From Rubrivivax sp. (lineage in GTDB: Bacteria > Pseudomonadota > Gammaproteobacteria > Burkholderiales > Burkholderiaceae_C), in NCBI GenBank assembly GCA_027491255.1, contig JAIXWM010000138.1, positions 31,650 to 95,649 of the forward strand: a stretch of 64,000 nt of DNA, in the 5' to 3' direction. Every line of letters starts with the position of its first letter. Positions within the stretch are counted from its first letter, which is position 1. The translations under genes were made by a program, and so were the position numbers. Shown in pieces: positions 52,895-62,416 of the stretch. The notes beneath the pieces were generated by a model. The model had not been told where the DNA came from. It saw nothing but the letters and a program-made list of their open reading frames with translations, and searched no databases.

Positions 52895-53010
52895 GGGATT
52901 TTTCGCGCGGCGACGGCCTAGGTGCGACTCGGAAGCGATCGTAACGACAATACGGTTTCCGCCCGGCCGCGCAGGCCGTTCCTCGAACCTTGTCATCGAC
53001 CCATTTCTTG

Positions 53011-54054
53011 ATGCCCCCGCGCGTTCTCGTCGTCGGCACCGGCTCCATCGGGCGTCGCCACATCGCCAACCTGCTGGCCCTGGGTGCGCGCGTCACAGCC
53101 TACAGCCATCGGGCGGCGGCAGCCGGTCTGCCTGCCCTCGCGCCTTCGCGCGATCTGCCTGCGGGTGTGGCGCTGGTGGCCGACTGGGAGGCGGTGCTGC
53201 CCGAGGTGGATGCCGTCGTCGTGGCCAACCGCACCGACCAGCACGTGGCGGCGGCCCTGAAGGCCGCGCGGGCCGGCCGTGCGTTGTTCGTCGAGAAGCC
53301 GTTGGCGGCAGATCTGCTCGGCGTGCAGCAGTTGCAGGACGAGGTGTCTGCCCGGGCGCTGGTGGTGGAGGCCGGCTTCATGTTGCGCCGCCACCCGAAC
53401 CTGCTGTGGCTGCGCCAGGCCCTGGACGAGGGCCTCATCGGCGAGGTGTTCTGCGCGCGTGCAGCGGTCGGACAGTGGCTGCCCGACTGGCGACCGGGCA
53501 CCGACCATCGCCAGGGCTATGGCGCATTCCGCGACAAGGGCGGCGGGGTGATCTTCGACCTGGTGCACGAACTGGACCTCGTGCTGTGGCTGCTGGGCCC
53601 GGCCGAGGACGTGACCGCGATGACGCGAACGGTGCCCGCGCTGGAGATCGAGACCGAGGCCGTCGCCCAGATCGGGCTGCGCCTGGCGGGCGGGGCTCTC
53701 GCGCAGGTGCACCTGGACTACGTGAGGCCGGGGTACGGGCGCCACTTCGAGCTGGTCGGGCGCAACGGCGTGCTCGCCTGGGACTATGTGGCAGGCACGG
53801 TCAGCCTCGAGCGCGCCGGCTCGGCCCCCGTCACCGTGCATCGCGTGCCCGAGGGTTTCCAGCGCAACGACATGTTTCTTGACCACATGCGCCGCTTCCT
53901 CGACCGGGCGCAGGGGCGGGCGGCGCAGGCGGTGTCGCCGCTGGCGGACGCCGTCGCCGTCTTGCGCACAGCGCTCGCGGCGCACCAGTCCAGTCGCGAG
54001 CGCCACGCTGTCGACCCACGTTCGGGCATGATCCCGGGTCCGGCCCAGGCGTGA
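53011..54054 (+). CDS. Gfo/Idh/MocA-family oxidoreductase in the nonulosonate cluster
   Basis: From ATG 53011 the product is 347 residues. It has VLVVGTGSIGRRHIANLLAL, the EKPLA motif near residue 100, and the substrate-side GGGVIFDLVHELDLVLWLLG. Similar genes (PtmF-like) accompany legionaminic-acid genes in Campylobacter-type clusters. It would act on a sugar or nucleotide sugar with NAD(P). It is 29 bases ahead of the CMP-sugar synthetase gene and diverges from waaA. Confidence 0.78.
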   Translation: MPPRVLVVGTGSIGRRHIANLLALGARVTAYSHRAAAAGLPALAPSRDLPAGVALVADWEAVLPEVDAVVVANRTDQHVAAALKAARAGRALFVEKPLAADLLGVQQLQDEVSARALVVEAGFMLRRHPNLLWLRQALDEGLIGEVFCARAAVGQWLPDWRPGTDHRQGYGAFRDKGGGVIFDLVHELDLVLWLLGPAEDVTAMTRTVPALEIETEAVAQIGLRLAGGALAQVHLDYVRPGYGRHFELVGRNGVLAWDYVAGTVSLERAGSAPVTVHRVPEGFQRNDMFLDHMRRFLDRAQGRAAQAVSPLADAVAVLRTALAAHQSSRERHAVDPRSGMIPGPAQA

Positions 54055-54083
54055 CCAGCAGCCTGCCCACGAGAATTGAACCC

Positions 54084-54791
54084 ATGAACATCACCTGCGT
54101 CATCGGCGCACGCGGCGGCTCCCAGGGGGTGCCCGGCAAGAACATCCGCCCGCTGCTGGGCAAGCCGCTGATCGCCTGGAGCATCGAGCAGGCGCTGGCC
54201 TGCCAGCGCATCCGGCGCGTGGTGGTCTCCACCGACAGCCCGGCGATCGCCGAGGTGGCGCGCGCCCATGGTGCCCAGGTGCCCTTCATGCGGCCGGCCG
54301 AGCTGGCCACCTCCACCGCCGGCAAGTGGGAGGTCTGGCAGCACGCGCTGCGGGCGTGCGACGCGCACTACGCAGGCGAGCCGGTGGACCTGTTCGTCGA
54401 CCTGGACTGCACCTCGCCGCTGCGCGAGGTGGACGACATCACGCGCGCGATCGAGCAGTTCGAGCGCAGCCCGGGGGTGGACGCCGTGTTCAGCGTCTGC
54501 GAGGCGCGCAAGAATCCCTACTTCAACATGCTCGAGGTCGAGGACGGCCGCCTGCGCATCTGCAAGACGCTGCCCCGCCCCCTGGTGCGGCGCCAGGACG
54601 CGCCGCAGGTGCTGGAGCACGTGGCCTCGGTCTACGTGCTGTCTCCGGACTACCTTCGGCGCGGCACCGGGTTGTTGAGCGGTTTCACGCAGGGCTACAT
54701 GATGCCTCCCGAGCGCTGTCCGGACATCGACTGCGAATTCGACTTCGAATGGGTGGAATACCTGATGCGCAGGCGGCTCGGTGCGGCGTGA
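54084..54791 (+). CDS. Acylneuraminate cytidylyltransferase family protein (NeuA/LegF-like)
   Basis: The 235-residue product starts ITCVIGARGGSQGVPGKNIRPL, the nucleotide-binding P-loop region of CMP-sialic acid synthetases, and continues with VVSTDSPAIAEVARAHGAQV and the metal-region DLDCTSPLREVDDI. It should activate a nonulosonic acid with CTP to the CMP-sugar. The PtmB/LegF branch makes CMP-legionaminate. NeuB and NeuC genes follow within 2.7 kb, which fixes the pathway type but not the exact sugar. Confidence 0.85.
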   Translation: MNITCVIGARGGSQGVPGKNIRPLLGKPLIAWSIEQALACQRIRRVVVSTDSPAIAEVARAHGAQVPFMRPAELATSTAGKWEVWQHALRACDAHYAGEPVDLFVDLDCTSPLREVDDITRAIEQFERSPGVDAVFSVCEARKNPYFNMLEVEDGRLRICKTLPRPLVRRQDAPQVLEHVASVYVLSPDYLRRGTGLLSGFTQGYMMPPERCPDIDCEFDFEWVEYLMRRRLGAA

Positions 54792-54827
54792 GCGCCGTTC
54801 TGCCGCCTCAACTGGAGCAGCGACTCG

Positions 54828-55634
54828 ATGAGCAGCAAGCGTTTTGATCTTTCGGGCAAGGTGATCGTCGTCACGGGCGGCAACGGCCTGCTCGGTTCGG
54901 CCTATTGCCAGGCCCTGGCCGAGCACGGGGCTCAGGTCGTCGTGGCCGACCTGCCGCAGGCCGGCCCCCAGCGTGCCGCCGAAGAACTGGCCGCGCGCAC
55001 CGGTGCGGCCACCCTCGGCGTGGAGTGCAACGTGGCCAGCGAGGCCGAAGTCGTGGCCTTGTTCGCGCGCGCGCTGGAGCGTTTCGGCCGCGTCGACGGC
55101 GTGATGAACAACGCCGCGGCCACCGGCGAGCACCTGATGCGCCAGGGCGCGGTGTTCTCGCCCTTCGAGGAGTACCCGCTGGCCGTGTGGGAGGAGGTGC
55201 TGCGCGTCAATCTGACCGGCGTTTTCCTGGTCGCGCGCGAGGGCGGCAAGGCCATGCTGGCCAGCGGCGGCGGCAGCCTGGTCAACGTCTCGAGCACCTA
55301 CGGCGTCGTCGGGCCCGACCACCGCATCTACGAGGGCATGAAGTTCACGTCCTTCCCGGGCTATTCGGCCACCAAGGCGGGCGTGCACGGGCTCACGCGC
55401 TGGCTGGCCACCTACTGGGGCGACAAGGGCATCCGCGTCAACACGCTGGTGCCCGGCGGCGTGGAAAACCGGCACGACCCCGAGTTCGTGCGCCGCTACG
55501 CCGAGCGCACCCCGCTGCGGCGCATGGCCCGGCGCGAGGACATGGTGGGCATGGTGGTCTACCTGATGTCCGACGCCGCGGCCTACGCCACCGGCCAGCA
55601 GTACTTCGTCGACGGCGGCTGGACGGCGGTCTGA
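54828..55634 (+). CDS. SDR-family oxidoreductase (PtmA-like)
   Basis: The 268-residue product has the cofactor loop VVTGGNGLLGSAYC, MNNAAAT in the NNAG position, Ser in VNVSSTYGVV, and PGYSATKAG with the catalytic Tyr and Lys. The C-terminus ATGQQYFVDGGWTAV is typical of classical SDRs. In Campylobacter, PtmA of this type lies beside PtmB and is needed for legionaminic-acid flagellin glycans. It is 36 bases after the CMP-sugar synthetase gene and 49 bases ahead of neuB. Confidence 0.82.
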   Translation: MSSKRFDLSGKVIVVTGGNGLLGSAYCQALAEHGAQVVVADLPQAGPQRAAEELAARTGAATLGVECNVASEAEVVALFARALERFGRVDGVMNNAAATGEHLMRQGAVFSPFEEYPLAVWEEVLRVNLTGVFLVAREGGKAMLASGGGSLVNVSSTYGVVGPDHRIYEGMKFTSFPGYSATKAGVHGLTRWLATYWGDKGIRVNTLVPGGVENRHDPEFVRRYAERTPLRRMARREDMVGMVVYLMSDAAAYATGQQYFVDGGWTAV

Positions 55635-55683
55635 GCCCCCCACATCCCCCGGCGGCCCCCCGTTTTTGCTGAGAGCTTCACGC

Positions 55684-56733
55684 ATGCAGATTGCCCACCG
55701 CCCCATCGGCCCCGAGCACCCGCCGCTGGTCGTCGCCGAGATCGGCATCAACCACGGCGGCAGCCTCGAGGTAGCCAAGACCATGGTCGACCTGGCGCAC
55801 CGCGCCGGCTGCGAGATGGTCAAGCACCAGACGCACTTCGTCGAGGACGAGATGACCGACGAGGCCAAGGGCATCTTTCCGCCCAACGCCGACGTCTCCA
55901 TCTGGGAGGTGATGCGCCGCTGCGCGCTGAGCCCCGAGGACGAGATCGCGCTGAAGCGCCATGCCGAGGCGCTGGGGATGATCTACATCTCCACGCCCTT
56001 TTCGCGTGCCGCGGCCGACTTCCTGCACGACATCGGCGTGCCGGCCTTCAAGATCGGCTCGGGCGAGTGCAACCACCTGCCGCTGGTGCGGCACATCGCG
56101 CGCTTCGGCAAGCCGGTGATCATGAGCACCGGCATGCAGACCATCGATTCGCTGCGCCCCTCGGTGGCAGCGCTGGACGCCGCCGGCATCGACTACGCGC
56201 TGCTGGAGTGCACGAACCTCTACCCCTCGCCGCCCGAGATCGTGAGCCTGCAGGGCGTCACCGAGCTGCGGCAGGCCTTCCCGCGCGCGGTGATCGGCTT
56301 CTCCGACCACAGCATCGGCCCCGAGATGGCGCTGGCCTCGGTGGCGCTGGGCGCCTGCATCCTGGAGCGCCACTACACCGACACGCGCTACCGCAAGGGC
56401 CCGGACATCGCCTGCTCGATGGACCCCGCCGAACTGCGCTTCCTGATCGACCGTTCGCGCGAGATCCACACCGCGCTGCGCAACCCCAAGCAGCGCACCG
56501 CGCCCGAGGAGGACGTCTACCGCTTTGCGCGCGGCTCGGTGGTGGCCGACCGCGACCTGCCCGCCGGCCACGTGATCGGCGAGGCCGACCTGTGGGCGCG
56601 GCGCCCGGGCTCGGGCGAGATCTCGGTGCAGCACTTCGACCGCCTGATCGGCGCGCGCACGGCGCGCGCGCTGCGGCGCAACGAGCAGCTGCGCTGGGCC
56701 GACCTGGTGGGCGTGGCCCGCGTGCCGGACTGA
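55684..56733 (+). CDS. neuB: N-acetylneuraminate / legionaminate synthase
   Basis: From ATG 55684 the 349-residue product has a TIM-barrel condensing domain (VVAEIGINHGGSLEVAKTMV, MVKHQTHFVEDEM, KIGSGECNHLPLVRHI, ALLECTNLYPSP, GFSDHSIGPEMALA). A C-terminal antifreeze-like SAF domain begins near residue 285 (ARGSVVADRDLPAGHVIGEA). NeuB condenses an N-acylmannosamine (or a 2,4-diamino-trideoxy analogue for LegI) with phosphoenolpyruvate. The next gene, neuC, supplies the hexosamine. Confidence 0.92.
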   Translation: MQIAHRPIGPEHPPLVVAEIGINHGGSLEVAKTMVDLAHRAGCEMVKHQTHFVEDEMTDEAKGIFPPNADVSIWEVMRRCALSPEDEIALKRHAEALGMIYISTPFSRAAADFLHDIGVPAFKIGSGECNHLPLVRHIARFGKPVIMSTGMQTIDSLRPSVAALDAAGIDYALLECTNLYPSPPEIVSLQGVTELRQAFPRAVIGFSDHSIGPEMALASVALGACILERHYTDTRYRKGPDIACSMDPAELRFLIDRSREIHTALRNPKQRTAPEEDVYRFARGSVVADRDLPAGHVIGEADLWARRPGSGEISVQHFDRLIGARTARALRRNEQLRWADLVGVARVPD

Positions 56734-56768
56734 CGCCGCGCACCGCCTGCGGCCTCGAGCAGACGCCC

Positions 56769-57956
56769 ATGTCCCAACCCCTGCCGCCCGAGAAGGAAGC
56801 GCCGCTGTCGCCGTGGTACCAGCACGGCGGGCGCAAGATCCTGTTCGTCACCGGCACGCGGGCGGATTACGGCAAGCTCGAGCCGCTGGCGATCGCGGTT
56901 CGCGAAGCGGGGTTCCGGGTCGGCTTCTTCATCACCGGCATGCACATGATGGCTCGCTACGGCGAGACCAAGCTCGAGGTCAAGCGCTTTGCCGGCGCGG
57001 AGTTCTTCGAATTCGTCAACCAGCGCGCCGGCGACGCGCTGGATTTCATCCTCGCCAAGACGGTGATGGGCTTCTCGGACTTCGTGCACGAGCACCGGCC
57101 CGACCTGGTCGTCGTCCATGGCGACCGCGTCGAGGCCATGGCCGCGGCCATCGTCTGCGCGATGAAGTACATCCCGTCCGCGCACGTGGAGGGGGGCGAA
57201 GTCTCGGGCACCATCGACGAGAGCATCCGTCACTGCAACACCAAGCTGTGCAGCACGCACTTCGTCAGTTGCGAGGCAGCGCGTGAGCGCGTGCTGGCGC
57301 TGGGCGAGGCGCCCGACAGCGTGTTCAACATCGGCTCGCCCGAGCTCGACGCGCACGCCCGGCCCTCGGGTGTGAGCCTGGCCGAGGTGCGCCGGCGCTA
57401 CGACATCGGTTTCGACGAGTTCGGCATCGTCGTGTTCCACCCGGTGACGTCCGAGACCGAGACCATGGCGCGCCAGGCCCAGGCCCTGTTCGGCGCGCTG
57501 CGCGACAGCGGCCGCTGCTTCGTCGTCATCGCGCCGAACAACGACCCGGGCAACGAGGCCATCTTCAGCGTCATCGAGGCCCTGCCGCGCGAGCGCTTCA
57601 GGCTCATCCCTTCGATGCGCTTTGCCTACTTCTCGGAGCTGATGCGCCACGCCGCGGTGATGGTAGGCAACAGCAGCGCCGGCGTGCGCGAGGCACCTTT
57701 CCTGGGGCTGCCCAGCCTGGATGTGGGTACGCGGCAGAATCAGCGCGCCAGCGCTCCGTCCATCGCTGCCGCCTCCGCCTTCGACACCGAGGCCGTGGCG
57801 TGCTTCCTGCGCGAGCAGTGGGGCCGTCGCCACCCGCGCGACGCGACGTTCGGCAGCGGCGACGCGGCCCAGCGCTTCGCGCAGGTGCTGGGGCAGCCGG
57901 GGTTCTGGCAGCGGTCCCTGCAGAAAGTCTTCACCGGCGACAACCCGGCACCATGA
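56769..57956 (+). CDS. neuC: UDP-N-acetylglucosamine 2-epimerase, hydrolysing
   Basis: The 395-residue product has a 20-residue leader and then KILFVTGTRADYGKLEPLAI, the start of NeuC/LegG enzymes. VVVHGDRVEAMAAAI, HVEGGEVSGTIDESIRH and MVGNSSAGVREAPFLGLPSL cover the active site and UDP-binding residues. It converts a UDP-N-acetylhexosamine to the free 2-epimer for NeuB. The stop overlaps the next start as ATGA. Confidence 0.92.
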   Translation: MSQPLPPEKEAPLSPWYQHGGRKILFVTGTRADYGKLEPLAIAVREAGFRVGFFITGMHMMARYGETKLEVKRFAGAEFFEFVNQRAGDALDFILAKTVMGFSDFVHEHRPDLVVVHGDRVEAMAAAIVCAMKYIPSAHVEGGEVSGTIDESIRHCNTKLCSTHFVSCEAARERVLALGEAPDSVFNIGSPELDAHARPSGVSLAEVRRRYDIGFDEFGIVVFHPVTSETETMARQAQALFGALRDSGRCFVVIAPNNDPGNEAIFSVIEALPRERFRLIPSMRFAYFSELMRHAAVMVGNSSAGVREAPFLGLPSLDVGTRQNQRASAPSIAAASAFDTEAVACFLREQWGRRHPRDATFGSGDAAQRFAQVLGQPGFWQRSLQKVFTGDNPAP

Positions 57957-58918
57957 GCAAGAACTTCGCCCTGATCGGCGCGGCGGGCTACATCGCCCCG
58001 CGCCACATGCAGGCTGTGCGCGACACCGGCCACCGGCTGGTGGCCGCGCTCGACCCGAACGATTCGGTCGGCATCATCGACAGCTACTTCCCTGAAGCGC
58101 ATTTCTTCACCGAGTTCGAGCGCTTCGACCGGCACGTCGACAAACTGCGCCGGCGGGGCGGCGGCGAGCAGGTGGATTACGTCGCGATCTGCTCGCCGAA
58201 CTACCTGCACGATTCGCACATCCGCTTCGCACTGCGCAGCGGCGCCGATGCGATCTGCGAGAAGCCGCTGGTGCTGAACCCCTGGAACATCGACGCCTTG
58301 CTGGAGATCGAGGCGGCGACGGGCCGGCGCATCCACACCATCCTGCAATTGCGGCTGCATCCCGCCATCATCGCCCTGCGCGAGCAGGTGCAGGCCGAGG
58401 CCCGGCCCGGCAAGCACGCGGTCGATCTGGCGTACGTGACCTCCCGCGGGCGTTGGTACCACCAGTCCTGGAAGGGCGAGGAGCGCAAGTCGGGCGGCGT
58501 GGCAACGAACATCGGCGTGCATTTCTTCGACATGCTCGGGCACGTGTTCGGGGCGCTGCAGTCGAGCACCGTTCACCACACCGACCCCGACAGGGCGGCC
58601 GGCTACCTCGAGTTCGAACGCGCCCGGGTGCGCTGGTTCCTGTCCATCGACGTGGCCGACGTGCCCGCCGCAGCCCGCGCGGCCGGCAAGCGCACCTTTC
58701 GCTCGATCACGATGGACGGGCGCGAGATCGAGTTCTCGGAAGGTTTCACCGACCTGCATACGCAGAGCTACCGCGAGATCCTGGCCGGGCGGGGCTTCGG
58801 GGCGGGCGAGAGCCTGCAGGCGATCACCGCCGTGGCGGCCATCCGCGAGGCCCGGGCCGTGGGGCTGGTCGGCGACTATCACCCGGCACTGCGTGAGGCC
58901 CTGCAGCGCCATGGCTGA
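57953..58918 (+). CDS. wlbA: UDP-N-acetylglucosaminuronate 3-dehydrogenase (WlbA/WbpB family)
   Basis: The 321-residue product begins NFALIGAAGYIAPRHMQAVR and has the ICEKPLVLNPWNID motif, then LQLRLHPAIIALRE and GRWYHQSWKG, and SGGVATNIGVHFFDMLGHVF, all characteristic of WlbA. It oxidises C3 of UDP-GlcNAcA as the first step toward a 2,3-diacetamido uronic acid. The companion acetyltransferase overlaps it by eight bases. The aminotransferase WlbC/WbpE and a UDP-GlcNAc 6-dehydrogenase are not in the window. Confidence 0.88.
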   Translation: MSKNFALIGAAGYIAPRHMQAVRDTGHRLVAALDPNDSVGIIDSYFPEAHFFTEFERFDRHVDKLRRRGGGEQVDYVAICSPNYLHDSHIRFALRSGADAICEKPLVLNPWNIDALLEIEAATGRRIHTILQLRLHPAIIALREQVQAEARPGKHAVDLAYVTSRGRWYHQSWKGEERKSGGVATNIGVHFFDMLGHVFGALQSSTVHHTDPDRAAGYLEFERARVRWFLSIDVADVPAAARAAGKRTFRSITMDGREIEFSEGFTDLHTQSYREILAGRGFGAGESLQAITAVAAIREARAVGLVGDYHPALREALQRHG

Positions 58919-59480
58919 CGCGCCGGTCTTCGTCCACCCGAGCGCCATCGTCGACGAAGGCGCGACGCTCGGTGCAGGCAGCCGCGTCTGGCACTTCGCC
59001 CACATCTGCGCCGGCGCGCGCATCGGCCGCGGCTGCTCCTTCGGGCAGAACGTCTACGTCGGCAACGACGTGGTCATCGGCGACTACGTCAAGGTGCAGA
59101 ACAACGTCTCGGTCTACGACGCCGTGCGCCTGGAGGACGACGTCTTCTGCGGCCCGAGCATGGTCTTCACCAACGTCTACAACCCGCGGTCGGCCATCCA
59201 GCGCAAGGCCGAGTACCGGCCCACGATGGTGCGCCGCGGCGCGACGCTGGGCGCGAACTGCACCATCGTCTGCGGCGTGACCATCGGCGAGCACGCCTTT
59301 GTCGGGGCGGGGGCGGTGGTCAACCGGGACGTGCCGGCGTATGCCTTGATGCTGGGGGTGCCGGCGAGGAGGAGGGGGTGGATGTGCAGCTGTGGGGTGC
59401 AGTTGCAGGGGACTGGTCGGGTGGCGTGCGGATGTGGGGCGGTGTACGAGGTAGGGGAGGAGCGGTGCGAGCGCGTGTAG
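58911..59480 (+). CDS. wlbB: UDP-2-acetamido-3-amino-2,3-dideoxyglucuronate N-acetyltransferase (WlbB/WbpD type)
   Basis: The 189-residue product is a left-handed parallel beta-helix enzyme with hexapeptide repeats (FVHPSAIVDEGATLGAGSR, then CSFGQNVYVGNDVVIGDYVK). Its active-site region is VFTNVYNPRSAIQRK. The C-terminus is Cys-rich (CSCGVQLQG, then CGCGAVYEV) and resembles a zinc ribbon. It acetylates the 3-amino group of the sugar after WlbA and the aminotransferase. Sequence near its end turns very G-rich. Confidence 0.85.
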   Translation: MADAPVFVHPSAIVDEGATLGAGSRVWHFAHICAGARIGRGCSFGQNVYVGNDVVIGDYVKVQNNVSVYDAVRLEDDVFCGPSMVFTNVYNPRSAIQRKAEYRPTMVRRGATLGANCTIVCGVTIGEHAFVGAGAVVNRDVPAYALMLGVPARRRGWMCSCGVQLQGTGRVACGCGAVYEVGEERCERV

Positions 59481-59518
59481 TCTCGCCGTCCAGCCACTGG
59501 CGTGCCTCAAAGGGGGCC

Positions 59519-61438
59519 GTGGATACCGATCTTGCGCCCGCGGGTTGGCTTGTCCAGCACCTGCGCTCGCGCAGCCGGCGCACCAAGCTGTGGATGCTTG
59601 CCGGCATAGACCTGCTGCTGCTCGTGCTGGCGGCCTGGCTGGCGTTTTCAGCCCGCCTGGGCGATTTCTTCGAGCCGAGCGCACGTGTCCTCACCATGAT
59701 GGGTGTGGCGTCTGGCGTGTCGGTGGCTGCCTTTCATCGGCTGGGGCTCTATCGGCCGGTGATCCGTTTCATCGGCCCCGCCTTGGCTGGCAGGGTGGCG
59801 CAAGGCATGGTGGTGTCGTCGCTGGTCTGGGCCTTGCTGGGTTTCATGACGCAGTTTGCAGGCTACGAGAACGTTCCGCGGTCAATGCCGCTGATCTTCG
59901 GCCTGCTCGGCTGGGTATTGCTGTGCGGATCGCGATTTGCGGCGCGCTGGCTGCTCTGGAGGCCGTCGACACCCGGGACGCCGGCCAAGAGGGTGCTGAT
60001 CTACGGCGCGGGTGGGGCGGGGCGGCAACTGGCAGCTTCGCTGCGGCTCGGGCGCGAATGCATCCCCGCGGCTTTCGTGGACTCCGATCCTGCTCTGGTA
60101 GGGCGTGAGGTGGAGGGCCTGCGGGTCCACACTCCGGCACAGTTGCCGACGCTGCTGGAAAGTCTGGGCATCGACGAACTGATCATCACGACGGAAGCGG
60201 CACCCGCTTCGCGCCGGCGCGAGATCGTCGAAGAGATGGAGCGCAGGTCGATCCGCGTGCGCGTGCTGCCAGCCCTGGCAGACATCGCCAGCGGCAGACA
60301 CGTGGTCAACCTGGTGCGTGAGGTCGACATCGATGACCTGCTGGGGCGCGATCCGGTGATCCCTGCCCCGGAGCTGCTGGCGGCGTGCATCACCGGGAAG
60401 GTGGTACTGGTCACCGGCGCGGGCGGCTCCATAGGCTCGGAGCTGTGCCGCCAAGTGGCAGGGCTGGCGCCCAAGCGTTTGCTGCTTTTGGATTCAAGCG
60501 AGCACGCACTGTACGAAATCCATCGCAGGCTATCCGGTTGGGAGGCCTGCGAGAGCGTGCCGATTCTGGGGTCGGTGCAGAACCGTCAGATGGTGGTCAG
60601 CCTACTTCGCGAGCATGGTGTGGAAACTGTTTACCATGCGGCCGCACACAAGCATGTGCCGCTGGTCGAGAGCAATCCGATCGAGGGCGCAGCTAACAAC
60701 GTGCTAGGCACTCTGACCGTTGCCGAAGCAGCCTTCGAGTCCGGGGCGCGCACCTTCGTGCTGATTTCCTCCGATAAGGCTGTTCGGCCTACGAGCGTGA
60801 TGGGTGCCACCAAGCGGTGGGCCGAACTCATCGTGCAGAATCTGGCTGCGCGAGCCCGCGAGGCTGGGTCTGGTCAACGGTTCTGCGCCGTGCGTTTTGG
60901 CAACGTCTTGGGATCGAGCGGTTCAGTGGTGCCGTTATTCAAGGAGCAGATTGCTCGTGGCGGGCCAGTGACGGTTACCCACCCCGATGTGACGCGATAC
61001 TTCATGTCGATTCATGAGGCTGTAGCATTGGTCATTCAAGCAGGTAGCTTGTCGCGCGGCGGAGAAATATTCCTGATCGATATGGGGTCGCCGGTCAAGA
61101 TCGTCGATCTGGCCAAAAGAATGATTGAGTTAAGTGGGTATTCTTTACGCAGTGGATTTCGAGAAGATGGAGGGATTCTGGTGGATTTTGTCGGGCTTCG
61201 CCCCGGCGAAAAACTGTACGAGGAACTACTGATCGCTAATGGTGAATATGTGTCCACTAGTCATCCAAGGATTCACATCGCAAGTGAGCCGACGCAATCT
61301 GCATCATTTATGTTTGAATCGCTTGGTGTTCTACGGAGCGCAATTCAAGATTACAATATAGCTCGGTTACGTGAAATCCTTTTCTTGATTGGAAACTTGC
61401 CTCAGCCAGACTCAGCCAGTGAGCCACTAACCTCATAA
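59519..61438 (+). CDS. Nucleotide-sugar dehydratase/epimerase, membrane-bound WbpM/CapD type
   Basis: I place the start at GTG 59519 behind AAAGGGGG, giving 639 residues. The N-terminal third has four hydrophobic helices and a CoA-binding-like domain (RVLIYGAGGAGRQLAASL). The catalytic SDR domain starts near residue 295 (VVLVTGAGGSIGSELCRQ) and has SSDKAVRPTSVMGATKRW, the Met/Lys active site of UDP-GlcNAc 4,6-dehydratases. It makes a 4-keto-6-deoxy sugar for QuiNAc, FucNAc or legionaminate routes. From about 61.0 kb the same reading frame becomes much richer in A and T, so the last ~130 codons appear to come from another lineage by recombination. Confidence 0.88.
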   Translation: MDTDLAPAGWLVQHLRSRSRRTKLWMLAGIDLLLLVLAAWLAFSARLGDFFEPSARVLTMMGVASGVSVAAFHRLGLYRPVIRFIGPALAGRVAQGMVVSSLVWALLGFMTQFAGYENVPRSMPLIFGLLGWVLLCGSRFAARWLLWRPSTPGTPAKRVLIYGAGGAGRQLAASLRLGRECIPAAFVDSDPALVGREVEGLRVHTPAQLPTLLESLGIDELIITTEAAPASRRREIVEEMERRSIRVRVLPALADIASGRHVVNLVREVDIDDLLGRDPVIPAPELLAACITGKVVLVTGAGGSIGSELCRQVAGLAPKRLLLLDSSEHALYEIHRRLSGWEACESVPILGSVQNRQMVVSLLREHGVETVYHAAAHKHVPLVESNPIEGAANNVLGTLTVAEAAFESGARTFVLISSDKAVRPTSVMGATKRWAELIVQNLAARAREAGSGQRFCAVRFGNVLGSSGSVVPLFKEQIARGGPVTVTHPDVTRYFMSIHEAVALVIQAGSLSRGGEIFLIDMGSPVKIVDLAKRMIELSGYSLRSGFREDGGILVDFVGLRPGEKLYEELLIANGEYVSTSHPRIHIASEPTQSASFMFESLGVLRSAIQDYNIARLREILFLIGNLPQPDSASEPLTS

Positions 61439-62416
61439 CCTGAGCTCTTCCGGCGACGGAGAGCCACGATGTTCAGTTACAAGATCCAGTTCCAGCCCGG
61501 CATGTCGATCCCCGAATTCATGCGTCACTTTGGCACCGAAGAGCAGTGCGCCGAAGCTCTGCAGCGAGCGCGCTGGCCCAAGGGCTTCCGCTGCCCGCGC
61601 TGCGACGACGCGCGGCACTGCCTCGTCAGTCAGGGGGGGCGCAAGCTGTTCCAGTGCATCGGCTGCCGGCATCAGGCTTCGGTGACGGCCTGCACGATGA
61701 TGGAGCATTTCAAGCTGCCGCTGACCGCTTGGTTTCTGGCCATCCATCTCATCAGCCAGGCCAAGACCGGGATGTCGGCGCTAGCGCTCAAGCGTGATCT
61801 GGGCGTGAGCTACCCCACCGCGTGGCTGCTGCACCAGAAGATTAATCGCGCCATGGCCGATCGGGGGGCCACCCACCTGCTGGAAGGTGCGGTGCAGTTG
61901 GACGATGCCTACCTCCGTGGAGAGCGCTCGGAGGGCAAGGCGGGCCGGGGCTCTGAGATCAAGGTGCCGTTCGTGGCTGCGATGTCGCTGGATGAGAACA
62001 GCGGGCCGACGCACCTGAAGCTCGATGTGGTCAGTGGCTTCACTTCCCAGGCCATCGCCACGTGGGCCAAGGCCCGCTTGAAGCCCGGCTGCGTCGTCCT
62101 CAGCGACGGCCTGGGCTGCTTCGCCGTCGTCACTGAAGCTGGTTGCGTCCACATCCCCCACGTGGTGGGCACCCTCACGCCGAAGGACTTGCCCGAGTTC
62201 AAGTGGATCAACACCGTTCTCGGCAACCTGAAGACCACGCCCTCCGGCGCGTTTCACGCGCCGAGGTGCCGAAAGTACGGCCAGACCTACCTGGCTGCCT
62301 TCGCTTACCGGTTCAGCCGGCGCTTCGACCTGCGCGGCCTGCTTGCTACATTCATCGTCGATGTGGCGCGGTGCAGGCCGGTGCCGGAAAAGGTGGTCAG
62401 GCGGGACCTGACATGT
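61439..62416 (+). mobile_element. IS1595-type insertion sequence, ends uncertain
   Basis: A GC-rich block with a transposase gene is set between AT-richer sequence ending at 61438 and resuming near 62416. I could not find convincing terminal inverted repeats or a target duplication, so the limits are set by base composition and may be off by tens of bases. Confidence 0.55.

Noticed and set aside
53784..55901. Long minus-strand open frame across the CMP-sugar synthetase and SDR genes
   Set aside because: Low-complexity His/Arg/Gln-rich translation typical of antisense frames in GC-rich DNA; the plus-strand genes have clear motifs.
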